Made by a program: the position numbers and the translations under genes
NCBI GenBank assembly: GCA_019914945.1
Contig: CM034111.1
Location: 3,844,001 to 3,908,000, forward strand
From: Typha latifolia
Taxonomy: Eukaryota; Streptophyta; Magnoliopsida; Poales; Typhaceae
Direction: 5' to 3'
Length of the DNA: 64,000 nt
Part shown: positions 14,101 to 25,303 of the stretch, piece by piece
Layout: each line of letters opens with the position of its first letter
Numbering within the stretch: position 1 is the first letter of the stretch
Notes under the pieces: generated by a model
Databases searched by the model: none
Told to the model about the DNA's origin: nothing
The model's input: only the letters and a program-made list of their open reading frames with translations

Positions 14101-16489
14101 AAACTGGCATCCAAAATAAAAACAATAAAGAGGATAATGGAAGAATGCTTAAGGCACCTGTTCACCTGCTCCAACTATTGCAAGAAGACTCGAGCTAAAT
14201 AGCATCTCCACAATACTAAAAGCTCCAATAGCTGCCAATAAGCAGTCAAGGATAGATGACAGGATCCTAAAGAGATTGAGAGAAGGAAAATGCATGATGG
14301 CAAGAAGGAACTCTAAAGTATAATAACACCAAAGGAGGCATAATGAGCAGAATAGTTCATTTAAGATAAAATTATTACTGTTTATATATTTCTATTTTGA
14401 AGTTTTTGTTGTATATATTGCTTTATTAGCTCTTGTCATCATATAAGTGATCCATGAGCCTACCATTAAATTCTGTCATGCTGCAGCATTTAAGCTTGAC
14501 AATTTTATGTGTTACTTTCCTGCCAAACCAGAAATTCCATTCACTTTGAGAATATCTAAAGTATCAAAGAAAGCTTAGTAACTGTTTGAGGAGCTTTAAA
14601 AAGCCTCCGAGCTATAAAATATTAATGCATCGTATTCAAATGGTGGAATAAAGTGAACTATTGTTAAGACCTCTTTATAGCATAAAGCCCTACAACTTTT
14701 GCCATGTTAGGAATAGCATTATATTGTTGACTGGGTGTGACAGTCGCATTGCTAGATTATAGAGTTGATAGGTGAAATACTTAAAAGATTAGTGTTCAAA
14801 GTAGGTAAATTACAGAGAATCTAAATTTCAATTTTAAATATATGATTGATATTCTTAGTCATTATAAATTGCTTATTTTCCTTCCACTACTTAATGATGT
14901 CTGCACACTGACACTCAGTTTTCTCTCCCATAAGGGTCTATCCAGCTCTTCCTTAAATTCAGTTTATATCTCCCAATGAAGCACTAAGAATTTGCTTTCA
15001 CTACAGCTTCGTCTAGCAAGATTTCCCTCTAACAATATTTAGTTCCCTGATATAGTTCTTACCTTCTTGGAAAGGTAAGCTTCAGTCTTGGTTGTACGTC
15101 AGGACAAACAATATTTGTAGGAAGGAAGTTGTGTCGAAAACTCTGTATCCAATTATCTTCTATATTGACATCTAGTGGAGAAGTTGTGATAGAAATTCTT
15201 TATTCTATATCTTTTCATTTTCTAACCAATTAACTCAAAAGTTAAATCGCCAGATATGGAACCACCAATTATATATTCTCCTAACACACCTTCCCATATG
15301 CACTCCTAAATCCTGCATGTCGACAGATGATAGCTAATAGTTGGGGCTATCGTACCGTAGCCCAATTGCCAGGTAGCAACATCAACGGAAGCCTTTAACC
15401 AAATTATTATTTTATATTATGTTGTCATATTAAACTATTTAATTACTGTAATTTATAATTTTTCATAACACAAGCAGCTAAAACAGTTAAGGCACTTAAT
15501 TAGATAATTATTTCATATACTCACACATATTAAATTTATTTAATTATTTTGATCCATTACAAGTTTTATAAGCAATTGTTTTAGAAAAATTAAATCTTAC
15601 TGAGGTCCCCAGAGTAACTATACTTTTTATGAAGTTTGGATTAATAAGAATTACTTTTATATTTCATGATTATGAATAGATGTAAAATTTAGTTGATTTT
15701 AATAAAAGTACATATGAATATTAAAAATACCTCAGGATAATGTTTTTTTATAATAATTTGGAAGCTGGTTGACAAGATTTGGACTTACAACCTTGAGTTG
15801 GAGCTAAGATTGTTGCTAGAGCTAGTTTTTCTAGAAGCCATAAGTTCAGTCGTAGCCAAGCCCCAATCAACGATTATTTTCTATTCACATCCACTAATAT
15901 TTCATCTTCCATATCTCAATCTCACAAAATCAAAAGGCCAATGTCAAATAATTAAGGTCATAAAACCATGAGTATTTTTCAAATAACAAAGGTTCACTTA
16001 CTGCTTCAACATGCATGTTTTCGCAACCCGAACCTCACTTGGATACGGTTGTCCGATTTAATCATAATTACCATCCACAAATCAATGTATAATGCAAAAA
16101 ATAACAACAACTCTTAAAAATGCCACATAAAGAAGTTAGCTATCAGAAACTCACTTCTCTCATAGCGGAGCCTTCCATTGTTCGCTTCAAATATCCTAAA
16201 CCCATCCCTCGTTCCAATGGCAAAGAAGCTGCAGCGCAACAAGCAAACAAATAAACAAACAAACTTCAATTTTGATCAAACATATACCGATTGCACGATT
16301 TAATTCAAACATAAAGAGAACCAAGGTTCAAAATTTCTCCAATTGATCGGGAAAAAGAAAAAAAAAAGACAGAGCTACAAGAGAAGGAAGAAACCCTAAT
16401 AGATGAAGCGATCGGTGATTAGTGTTTCACCTGTTGTCTTGGTTGAACGAGGCGCAGAGGACTTGGGGAGAGGAGGAGCTGCTCGCCAT
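8104..16489 (-). CDS. ATG18B: Autophagy-related protein 18b (PROPPIN, WD40 propeller)
   Basis: Complete gene of 11 coding exons: 16489-16431, 16228-16155, 14231-14158, 14024-13915, 13440-13349, 12690-12578, 10566-10447, 10339-10194, 10069-9959, 9881-9822, 8236-8104. They sum to 1092 nt, 363 residues plus stop, about the length I recall for Arabidopsis ATG18b (362). ATG is 16489-16487 (MASSSSSPQVLCASFNQDNS), stop TAG 8106-8104. Family landmarks: FFAIGTRDGFRIFE, IGAFSIVEMLF, LSPRRLCLF, VVVLQDKTYIYDLNSM, IDAHHSPLAA, LATASEQGTIVRVH and the F-R-R-G phosphoinositide-binding motif at residues 218-221 (SYSFRRGTYSSTIYSLSFGP). Family knowledge: PROPPINs bind PI3P/PI(3,5)P2 on autophagic and endosomal membranes. 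Among Arabidopsis paralogues the sequence resembles ATG18b most. Intron 10567-12577 holds a MULE-like element and a decayed copy of part of exon 6. Confidence 0.95.
11089..11810. mobile_element. MULE-like non-autonomous element, copy 2 (best-defined copy)
   Basis: 722-bp element in an ATG18b intron, flanked by a perfect 10-bp direct repeat GGCTACAAGC (11079-11088 and 11811-11820). Terminal inverted repeats start AAGGATTGTCATGC on the left and, read in reverse, AAAGATTGCCGTGCC on the right. Ends are rich in GGCACG/GTGCC words, the core is AT-rich and non-coding. The long duplication and these termini fit a Mutator-like MITE. Confidence 0.75.
12451..12626 (-). repeat. 88-bp tandem duplication including part of ATG18b exon 6
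   Basis: Units 12451-12538 and 12539-12626 are adjacent and about 80% identical (18 differences over 88 positions by hand count). The right unit contains the last 49 nt of coding exon 6 plus its donor region; the left unit lies in the following intron. In the exon's frame the left unit reads GSVLVYNT, then a TGA stop, then ELQSLCQ, and still has a GT at the donor position. Confidence 0.8.
13192..13216. repeat. (AGA)n microsatellite in ATG18b intron
   Basis: About eight GAA/AGA triplets in a row inside the intron between coding exons 5 and 6. Confidence 0.85.
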
Positions 16490-16526
16490 TGGAGATTTGG
16501 GGGAAGTTCTTGAGACGAATCTTCTC

Positions 16527-16534
16527 TTTTATAG
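16527..16534 (-). promoter_or_regulatory. Candidate TATA box of ATG18b
   Basis: CTATAAAA on the minus strand, about 38-45 nt upstream of the ATG at 16489. If used, the 5' leader would be very short (about 10 nt), so it may instead lie inside a longer leader. Confidence 0.45.
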
Positions 16535-16702
16535 GGTGTGGGAGAGGTCGGAACACCATCTTGCGACTTTACGTGGAGACGATCTTAGGATTACGTTTTA
16601 CTTACATTGTACGAGAATTAGGGACTGGGCTCGGTTTGGGCTTTCTTTTGGGCCGAGATCGGCCCTAGGTCTTGCCCATGCCGAAATCGAAAGCCGTTCG
16701 AC

Positions 16703-17270
16703 TAGGAGTAAAAATGGATTAAATAATGCTCAACCAATATCCAGATCCATATTTTTAGTCCGAATTTAGATACAGATATTGAACAGATAGCAAAATTTAA
16801 AACAATATCCTAACTAAATGGATATCAATAATTTTTGGATATATGATCAGATCTTAAACGAATTATAATTTTAAATGAATTATAATTTTAAATGTTAATC
16901 AAATTTTAAATGAATTATAATTTTTTATTTAGACATAATTAATAGAAAATTAGTAAGAGTTTCAAAAAAAATATGTATGTCAAATACATATAAAATTAGA
17001 AAAATTAATCTCTACAAATAGTTTATAACACATCATTAGTAACAATATTAAGATTCACTATTTAAATAAGCAAACTAAAAATTATAAATTATTCAAAAAA
17101 ATATATGTGAGTAAACGGATATCTAAAATCCGTATCCGAGTCCATAAATTATATCCAACATGTATTTGGGTTTTTTGTTTAATTCTATCCGTATCGAATA
17201 GAAATTTTTTATCCAAATCAGATCGAATAGCGGGTCGAGTCAAAGTTAATCTAACCCGTTTTCACCCCTA
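16703..17270. mobile_element. hAT-type non-autonomous element
   Basis: Starts TAGGAGTAAAAATGG and ends CGTTTTCACCCCTA, which read in reverse is TAGGGGTGAAAACG. Flanks CGTTCGAC (16695-16702) and CCTTCGAG (17271-17278) agree at 6 of 8 positions, consistent with an aged 8-bp target duplication. The interior repeats words such as GATATC and GGATATTTG-like motifs and is non-coding. Confidence 0.6.
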
Positions 17271-17278
17271 CCTTCGAG

Positions 17279-19774
17279 TCAAGTGGGTTCGAGACGGGTT
17301 GAGAATTCATAATCCGAACCTACTTGTGCCCAATTTGGGTTCAACCCTATAGGTTGGGCTAGCCCGCAATCGTTTCTCGCCGATTAGGGAGGTGGAGGAA
17401 GATGGTGGTGTTAGTGTTGGTTTCCCCACCAAATAGGAGTCACTAATTCGAATTCAGATATACTAATACAATATGAGCTTCTTTAGCCATCTCAATATGC
17501 TCGCACCGAAGTAAGAGACTTTTTGAGTCGAGTAGGCTGAAGATGAGTTGAAAATTTTCGACAGCTGGATTTGGGTCGCCTTTTAACCCCGTAAGTTCGC
17601 CCTCTCTCTAAAAAAAACACATTATTATTCTTAAATAATTTGAATCGAAGACTGTGTACTGAAAAAAAAAAAAAAAACACATGAGATTAACTCTGGGTAA
17701 TTACAAGACTCGCTATGGAATCATATCCAAGGAATTAAAAGGCACTATCAAACATCCCGAACAAAAGTAAGTTATTAAAAGGCTTCAATTGATTCCTTCT
17801 TATCTCATAAACATTAAAAAAAATCTCTAATCTTTTCCATATCTTGGGGAGTTGGAATGGAATCAATTATGACAGCAAGACACTAGACAAAAAAAAATCC
17901 CATAAAGTGTCAAAATAATTAAACTAATATTTGAAGTTATTTATATTTCGATTCATACTCTGGAAAAGAGAGGCTCATATTCGAAATGTTGCAAAATTTT
18001 ATTTTAGGAAATAAATAAATAATCTATATGACGTGGCAATCCAAATAGTACGTAGTTATCCACAAGAATCAACTCGTACGCGATATTTGGACGGTTGTGA
18101 TCTACTTTCTCACACGAAGACACATTGTAGTTAAGTTGGAGTTAAGTCTACGTTGTTTCCTACTGGGAGTTGGTGAATCTATCATCATATTCAAACATCT
18201 CATTATTACGTACCAGTACCTCATTGAATTATTATTCGTCTTTAGTCCTTTGACCAGATTACAATATTTTTCTACCATTCTAGATATGCACACTAATATA
18301 ATAAATATTATACCTATATACATAAAGATGGCGATTTCAATAAGATTCTTAACAAATTATCTTAACTCCATAAGTATATTATTTAGTGTGGCTACTTAAA
18401 ATAGCCGAAAACTTTATATTAGAATAGGAATATATCAACTGTAATTATTAGACTCAAAAGCTCTTCAACACCCATAACTTTTGATCAAGTAGGCTAAATT
18501 TATTAATTGATCATGTAATAAAATAAACACTATTTTGCTATTTTTGACGCATAAGATCCATTTGGAGTTGGATGGATGCATTTAAATTTTGGTCAAACAA
18601 AGCATTTAAGGAGAGTTATTTACCGAATTGGACTTTTTAGATACTAAAATGAGTTTATTTTACTATAGCCCCTAAGTAAAACACTTAACTCTTAAACGTT
18701 TGACTAAATTACCGATATTAATTTTATTAGGGTTTTTATCGAAACATTTTAGATAATGCTTCATATCCCTTAGCCTAAGATAGGCTATTTACTTAGAAAA
18801 ATACTTAACTGTCAACCGTTCAGCTTAGGACTAGAGTAAAATAAACCCGTTTTAATATTTAAATTTGAAGGTGATATATTTTGATAAATAAATTTTAAAA
18901 TAGATCTTAGTTCAGTCAAAAACTCCTTCTAAGGATACCAAATCCAAAAAAGGTGTCATTTTTATTTAAATAATTTTCTAAAGTAGATATGTCATGAAAA
19001 ATGTTGTTGAAATAGGCATATATTCTTGTGTTATTTCTTTTTTCCATAGTTGTTGGTGGGCCACAAATTCATTTTAAAGTAATGGTGGCAATCATATAGG
19101 TTGGATACTAAATAATATAATATTAGATTATACACATCAATAAAATCAAATGAATAATATTTTTGAACACCAACACACATATTTATTATATATATATAAC
19201 ATGGATACTCTTTAGAAATCTCTTATTATCTCGTATATCCTTCCTAAGTTGCAGTTGAATATATACAACTCAAAACAAATAATTCTTTGCATTTATACTA
19301 TTTAAAAATTTTAATTTTTTTACATAGAGATTCCTTGAAGGTAACTAACTATTAAAATTTAAGTAATTTAAATATCAAAAGATAAAAATGTTAATATTTA
19401 ATTCTCATACATTTGTCATCATTATGGATATTTCTGCCTTTCCCTATTAAATTTTCTAGGCTTAGCTTTATATTTATTTAAAAATAACTGAGAGTGCATC
19501 AATAAAAAACAGTGTATGTTTTGAGTTGAGAGGCATATATATACAAATGTCTTTAGAGAGGTAACAAGCAAATAAGGGAATTAAGAGTATAGATGAAAAA
19601 AAAAATCCTAAATTTTAGGACTAATATTAATTTATATATAACTAATCTATTTATCATGTGTCAAAAACAAGGCAGAGAAGAAATATTTTTGTTAAAAAAA
19701 GAGCAAAAAGAAGATACTTAACTCTAAACCAAAACTAAAGTACAAAATTCATGCACTCACATAAATATTAAGTC
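17279..19774. other. AT-rich intergenic region
   Basis: No gene recognised on either strand. Contains the foldback element listed at 18642-18857 and otherwise low-complexity AT-rich DNA. Confidence 0.5.
18642..18857. repeat. Foldback (inverted-repeat) element
   Basis: Arms at 18642-18676 and 18824-18857 are imperfect inverted repeats of about 34 nt: left arm core GAGTTTATTTTACTATAG, right arm read in reverse GGGTTTATTTTACTCTAG. About 147 bp lie between them. Likely a MITE; no target duplication was assigned. Confidence 0.6.
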
Positions 19775-20110
19775 TAGCTTACTTTATGAATATGATTATT
19801 TCTAGAATAGATTTTTTTTTGTTAATTTAAAAATATAGTTATTATTTTAAAAATAATTATTCTTATGTTCACTTGTATTCTAAAATAAAAGTGTAATAAT
19901 TATTTTTAATGTGATATAAAATAAAGTAAAATAAAAAATATGTTTTATTTTTTATGAAATTAAAAATAAGTATTTTTTAATTTGATATATTGTAGGTTAA
20001 TGTGATAGATATGGAGATGTAACTTTTATAAAATTATTATAATGTTAAGTTATTATTCTGAAATAAAGAGTGGTATTTAAAATAAGAGAAAAAAAGAGTT
20101 ATTTATGAGG
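19775..20110. mobile_element. MITE of the TTCTAGAATA family, copy 1
   Basis: AT-rich element whose signature CACTTGTATTCTAAAATAA followed by GTGTAATAATTA recurs at 44225-44880, and in reverse at 35950-36300, 48055-48430 and 56595-56990. It begins near a TTACTTTATGAATA terminus and ends close upstream of the SAMDC promoter. Boundaries are approximate. Confidence 0.55.
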
Positions 20111-20257
20111 GGATAAAAATAAAGTAAATATACATTATTTGTTATTTTTCAATGGTATCATCTATTCGTCTCTGGGATTTAGGAATCATTTTCTTGTCGC
20201 ATTTCCCGGCTGTTACGGGGAAAAGAAAGACTCATGGCTCAAGGGGCGTCTGCCACC

Positions 20258-20264
20258 TATAAAA
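20258..20264 (+). promoter_or_regulatory. TATA box of the SAMDC gene
   Basis: TATAAAA in the context CCACCTATAAAAATGGAGC. It predicts transcription start near 20290, just before a CT-rich leader. A leader intron follows with donor GT at 20387 and acceptor AG ending at 20764. Confidence 0.65.
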
Positions 20265-20773
20265 ATGGAGCACAGGCAGCCTCTTCTTTCCCGCAACGAA
20301 CGACTACGAGACCTTCGCGGCTATTTATTATTCACCGAAGGAATCCTCCCACCTTTTCTTTCTTTCTCGTATCAAAAGTAGGGATTGTAAGTTCTCTTCT
20401 CCCTTTCTCTTAGGATTTTTCTTGATTTCCGAGGTTTATTTGTGAACACTCCAATGATTTGGGTTTCTCTTTTCTTGCTTTAATTTTATTCTTTTTCTCT
20501 GTTTTGGCCCACTTTTGTGGTTTTTTTCCCAATGTTTTTTAAATTAGGATATCTATTTCTTTACAAATTTTTTTCTTTGATCTTTCTTTGGTTTCTGATG
20601 CTAGATCTTGAGATATCTAAATTCCTCTTCTTTAAATAGGTTATAAATCAAGTTCTTTTCCCCTTGCTCTGCTTGGAAATTCTTTTTATACTAATTAACA
20701 GATAGTCTCCATGCAAAAAGGTTGTCATCTTGTTCCTGAACGTTTGCATTCTCTGTTGTTGCAGCAAGTGTTG

Positions 20774-20782
20774 ATGTTTTAA
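20774..20782 (+). CDS. SAMDC tiny uORF (Met-Phe-stop)
   Basis: ATGTTTTAA. Its last base is the A of the next ATG (TAATGG), the one-base overlap between tiny and small uORFs characteristic of plant SAMDC leaders. In known cases translation of the tiny uORF lets ribosomes bypass the inhibitory small uORF when polyamines are low. Confidence 0.85.
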   Translation: MF

Positions 20783-21029
20783 TGGAGAGCAAAGGCGGCA
20801 AGAAGAAGTCTAGTAGTAGTGGTGGTGGTGGTGGTAGTTTATTGCAGTACGAAGCTCCCCTCGGTTACAGCATTGAAGACGTTCGACCGGCCGGCGGAAT
20901 CAAGAAATTCCAGTCTGCCGCCTACTCCAACGTAAGTTATCGTAGAAACTTCGGCTTCAGACGCTTCAAATGTGCTCCTAATCCTTGTATCATTTTGATA
21001 TGTCGCAGTGCGCGAGGAAGCCATCCTGA
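20782..21029 (+). CDS. SAMDC conserved small uORF peptide (56 aa, spliced)
   Basis: Exons 20782-20931 and 21009-21029; the intron 20932-21008 has a GTAAGT donor and a TCGCAG acceptor. The peptide starts MESKGGKKKSSSS, then a Gly-rich run (GGGGGS), then the conserved core QYEAPLGYSIEDVRP, GGIKKFQSAAYSN, and ends CARKPS before TGA. This is the peptide that represses translation of the downstream SAMDC ORF when polyamines are abundant. If the intron were retained, the frame would run on with an unrelated sequence, so splicing is needed for the conserved end. It lies 161 nt upstream of the main ATG. Confidence 0.93.
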
Positions 21030-21190
21030 TCTCTCTTCGGATCGATACTCTTTTCTCGTAGAGTAGGATTGTTTTTGTTCACTTGTTTCCATTTGCTGCT
21101 TGCTCTGAAACAATCTCTCTGGCTATCTTGTTTCCAAATCTCTCGTCTTCCTCGTTACTTTTCCTCCATTCCCTTCTCGTGCCGACAAAG

Positions 21191-22315
21191 ATGGCAGCCT
21201 CTGCAATCGGTTTCGAAGGCTACGAGAAGCGCCTAGAGATCACCTTCTCCGAGGCACCCGAAGGCCGCCGAGGCTTGCGTGAGTTATCACTGGCGCAGAT
21301 CAACTCTGTTCTCGATCTCGCTCAGTGCTCTATTGTCTCCCAGCTCTCGAACACGAGCTTCGACTCTTACGTCCTCTCTGAATCAAGCCTCTTCATATAC
21401 CCTCATAAGATCATCCTGAAGACTTGTGGGACTACGAAGCTTCTGCACTCCGTTCCAAGAATCCTCGAGCTTGCGGAGGAGCATCTATCACTCGCCGTTC
21501 TATCTGCAAAGTATTCCCGTGGGACCTTCATATTTCCTGCTGCTCAGCCCTCTCCCCACTGCAGCTTCTCGGAGGAGGTCGCCGTCCTTAATCGCTACTT
21601 CGGGGATCTCAATTCAGGCGGTAGTGCTTACGTGATTGGTGATCCAGTGAATCCAAAGCAGCAATGGCATACTTATTACGCTACCCAGAAGCCAGAGAAG
21701 CCTATGGTTACGCTTGAGATGTGCATGACCGGATTAGACGCCAAGAAGGCATCCTTCTTCTTTAAGAACTCGTCGAATGGCCGTCCGTCCTCTGCCAAGG
21801 ATATGACGACGCTGTCGGGTATATCCAACATCATCCCGGAGATGGAGATTTGCGACTTCGAGTTCGACCCATGCGGGTATTCGATGAACGGCGTCCATGG
21901 AGCAGCCCTGTCCACGATCCACGTGACCCCAGAGGAAGGTTTCAGCTACGCTAGCTATGAAGCTATGGGGCTCAATCCTGGTTCACTGGCTCTCGAGGAT
22001 CTTATAGAAAGAGTCCTCAGATGCTTCGGCCCTTCGGAATTCTCCGCAGCGATTACTATCTTTGGTGGATGTGTACATGCAGGGAGGAAGGTCGATGTTG
22101 ATGGATACACTTGTAACGAGTCGGCGGCCGAGGAGCTTCCCGGAGGTGGTATGTTGATGTACCGGAGCTTCGCCGCTGTCGATGCAGCGAATGCGGCGTC
22201 TCCGAGGTCTATCTTTCATTACCGGGAAGCAGAGGAGGAGGAGGAGGAGGAGGAGGAGAAAGGAATGAAAGAGGTGGAGTTTGATTTGTTATGGGAAGGA
22301 GAAGAGGAGGAGTAA
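21191..22315 (+). CDS. SAMDC: S-adenosylmethionine decarboxylase proenzyme
   Basis: Intron-less 374-residue ORF. The start is ATG at 21191 (MAASAIGFEGYEKRLEITF), not the in-frame ATG at 21083, because family proteins begin here. The enzyme decarboxylates S-adenosylmethionine to give the aminopropyl donor for spermidine and spermine; it is cytosolic. Self-cleavage creates the pyruvoyl group at the Glu-Ser bond of YVLSESSLF. Also visible: KTCGTTKLLHS with the catalytic Cys, the PEST-like region CMTGLDAKKASFFFKN, and EICDFEFDPCGYSMN. Length is close to the plant norm. The C-terminus is unusually acidic: nine consecutive Glu encoded by a GAG/GAA run at 22229-22258, and four more at the end. Translation is expected to be controlled by the two uORFs upstream. 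A 3' UTR follows from 22316. Confidence 0.97.
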   Translation: MAASAIGFEGYEKRLEITFSEAPEGRRGLRELSLAQINSVLDLAQCSIVSQLSNTSFDSYVLSESSLFIYPHKIILKTCGTTKLLHSVPRILELAEEHLSLAVLSAKYSRGTFIFPAAQPSPHCSFSEEVAVLNRYFGDLNSGGSAYVIGDPVNPKQQWHTYYATQKPEKPMVTLEMCMTGLDAKKASFFFKNSSNGRPSSAKDMTTLSGISNIIPEMEICDFEFDPCGYSMNGVHGAALSTIHVTPEEGFSYASYEAMGLNPGSLALEDLIERVLRCFGPSEFSAAITIFGGCVHAGRKVDVDGYTCNESAAEELPGGGMLMYRSFAAVDAANAASPRSIFHYREAEEEEEEEEEKGMKEVEFDLLWEGEEEE

Positions 22316-22319
22316 CTGC

Positions 22320-23380
22320 GAGGAGGTTACGTTGTATTGGAAGTGATCCAGTTACAGTAGCATCATAGAATGACATAAGTTCGTGTCCTCTTGAGTGGTT
22401 TGGCTTTCAGTTTATGTTCATAGAGCCAGAATAAGAGATCAAGGGGTTTGTGAATTGTCTGCTAACAATGTACAAATTATCTTTGTAGCTAAGTTGTTTT
22501 TCTCTATGGTTGAAACAAAATCCAGTGTTGTTTATAAAGGAAGATAACTATTATTACTATGTCTGAGATAGGGAAACAATAACTACAAAGTGCTGATGCA
22601 ATTTATGAGCAAACTATTCCATCATCATTCTGGGGGTAAAGAATCTATCCATCATTGTATATAAATTTCAGGGTATAGTTGTATGCCCCTCTCAAATTGG
22701 TAATTTTGCAATATATTTCTTAAGGTAACTTTAGAATAAGTATTTTAATTTTTAATACTAAAAAAAGAGAGTTAATACTAGTATAAGTAATTTTATTGTT
22801 TAGTTGAATACTAGGATAAGAAGTAATAATTATATTTGATTAGACACAAAGTTAATATTAAAATATTAGATAATAGTGAATTTGTATTAGAAATTTATGA
22901 TGTTTCACACTAAATAATAAAAATACCTTTGATTGCATGTAAAGTAATAGTAATAATATATAATTTTTTTAAATTATAATATATTTTTTATTACAAATAA
23001 GCTCCATATATTCGGATTAGGACAAATTACTTTACAAGTCAAAATAATTTAATAGATAATAACAAAAATATCCTTGTATTTTCTTTTTATATTTAAATTA
23101 TTCATAATTGAATAATTCGGTAATTCAAGGAGTTCACATAAAAAAGAGAAAAAGAAAAGGGGTATATATATATATATGTAAAAGTTGTGTATTTTAAGAT
23201 ATTACATGTAAATATAAACGGATAACACCTAGTTTGGTACGATTACGGTTTGTGGCAAAAATGAAAATCTTCTTTTGGAAAACCATGCAGGCTTAGCTGC
23301 AAATTAGGGCCTAGTTGAATTTGCTTCCTTTAGCCAAAGATGGAAGGAATATACGAGGGTCCAATTCTTCCATCAGAATA
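22320..23380. other. 3' UTR of SAMDC and AT-rich spacer
   Basis: The first 200-250 bp are probably SAMDC 3' UTR. The rest is AT-rich, with a short TA run at 23164-23177. No gene seen. Confidence 0.5.
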
Positions 23381-23388
23381 ATTGATGA

Positions 23389-24121
23389 TGTGCAGAGGTA
23401 CCAAAATAAACGAGTAGCTTGGGCTTAGCTCGATTCGGTTCAAACTGAGCTGAGCTTGAGCTCAAAATTAAGGCTTGACATGAATTTCGATCGAGCTTGA
23501 ACCGAAGCCAACTTGCTCAGGCTCAGCATGATATGCTCGTTTACTCTCCTTCCCAGCTAATAGCCATCACGTCACTGTTCACCCGTCTCCCCCACCACAC
23601 CTTCTCATCACGTAACCTATCACCCTCACTATACCACATTCCACTCTAACCTATCACCCTCACTATACCACATCCCACTCTAACCATCACCCCTGTCCTC
23701 ACCCACCTCGCCCTCACTCATTTGGCATCCTCCTCTCCGTTGGCCTCCTCCTCCTCCATCTACCATCTCCTCCGACCTCTTTCGGCAACCTCTATCGACG
23801 TTGAGCTCGACGTCAGCCTCCTCCTCTTCCTCCTTTTTGTCGGCCTCCTCCTCCTCTATTGACCATCTCCTCCGGCCTCCTCCTCCATTAGCAAGGGGCC
23901 ACATCCTCTCCATCGGCTTCCTCCTCCTTTGGCAAGCCGTCGTCCACGTCGTTACCGCCTCCTCATCCTCTAATCAAGCTGGAGGTCTACTCAGGCTTGG
24001 TTAGGCTCAGCTTAAGTTGAGTTGAGCCAAACTTAAACAATATAATATAGGGTTTAAAATTAATCTCGAGCCGAACCTAAGTTAGAGCCGGCAAACTCAA
24101 GCTCAGCTCGTCAACACTATT
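23389..24121. mobile_element. hAT-like element with GAGCTTGAGC-type inner repeats
   Basis: Ends rich in GAGCTCAAGC/GCTCGAGC words flank a CT-rich middle full of CCTCCTCC and TCGGC. Possible 8-bp target duplication ATTGATGA (23381-23388) and ATTGATGC (24122-24129). Terminal repeats are poorly kept. Layout matches 34037-34909, which also has codon-like CTCCTC/GGAGGA blocks between GAGC-rich ends, so they are probably one family. Confidence 0.5.
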
Positions 24122-24332
24122 ATTGATGCGTCCTGAATTGGATTTTGTCTCATTTCAAAAGGTGGCTCGTTCTTTTCCAAAATTTTACATGGGCAATCCG
24201 TGTACAAAAAAATCTATTTCGAGGATGATTATAAAAAGACTTAAAATTTTATGTAGCACATAACTTTACAGGAGTTCAAATTCGCGGGAGCCCTAGGTTA
24301 ACGAGAGAGATTTATGGAGAATTAAACACATT

Positions 24333-24460
24333 TTGTCTGATCTTTTACATATTTTAGAAGATTTGAATGTAATTTATATTTCTCATATCTCTAGAACAGC
24401 CAACTTTGCTGGCATTGAAGGGTGGTCTGCTTGCTTTGCTACTTACTCTGTTAACTGTAC
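24333..24460 (+). pseudogene. LINE-type RNase H tail remnant
   Basis: A short reading frame (ILEDLNVIYISHISRTANFA) resembles the C-terminal RNase H end of plant non-LTR retrotransposons, where a His-x-x-Arg-x-x-Asn pattern occurs. Only this scrap remains; the identification is tentative. Confidence 0.4.
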
Positions 24461-25303
24461 TACTACTGCTAAGGGATACTTTCGGTATTACCTAATAATT
24501 GCGGTGTTTTTTGTGGCCTTTTAAGGTAACTAAGCTTTACCTTTTCTACCAAAGAAAAACAAAACAAAACAAAACCCCAGCCGAAGGACATTTTTCGAAT
24601 CCACTACATCATCCACAGTGAGCAAACCAAATACCAAATAGGAAAACCACCAGAGTCTTCTCCTCATTAGCACTAAGGGGACTAAAATCCCGACCTTAAT
24701 TCCTAGGCATCGATCGCTGCTCACTCCTCTGCTTTCTTGCCATGCAGCATCTCCCCAATAGAAGAAGACATCAAAGTGGAATATGGTCTAGTTGCTAGAC
24801 TACAAGAGGAAGCATGAAAACTTTTTAACGATGTTGGTTTATGCCATCCATAGGGCTATATCACCCACCTCCTTTTCAACCCTCTGCATCATCATGGTCT
24901 TGTTCTTATGCATTTGGATGGCAATGTGCTCTCCAAATTCCAAATGGTAGCCAAACAAGCCCATCCAAACCACAACAGACAAATGGGCATGCAAGAAGGA
25001 GACCAACAGGAGATTTCAAAGCCAAAAAACCCAAAAAGGCCCACTTAATCCCAAAAAGCAGCGTGAGAGGAAGAAAAGGTAAAGCCAAGCATAGCAAAGC
25101 AACCAAGTTTCTATTATCCATCCCTCCATCCCTTCTTCTGACCACCACCACCATCATAGCATCAACATGTAGACATCTCATTCACATGATCAAGCAATAA
25201 GACCAACAGGATGAGACAAAGAAGTAGATCCCTTTTTTTTTTCCAAAAGATACCAAGTTACAAAAATGAAAATGTGAACGAAAAAGAAACCAAGAAAAAA
25301 AAG

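Noticed and set aside
21083..21190. Upstream in-frame ATG for SAMDC
   Set aside because: Would add 36 hydrophobic residues not found in the family; MAASAIGFEGYEK at 21191 is the conserved start.
24841..25200. 119-codon open frame
   Set aside because: No recognisable motif; Pro/Lys-rich sequence of mixed phase, no splice or promoter support.
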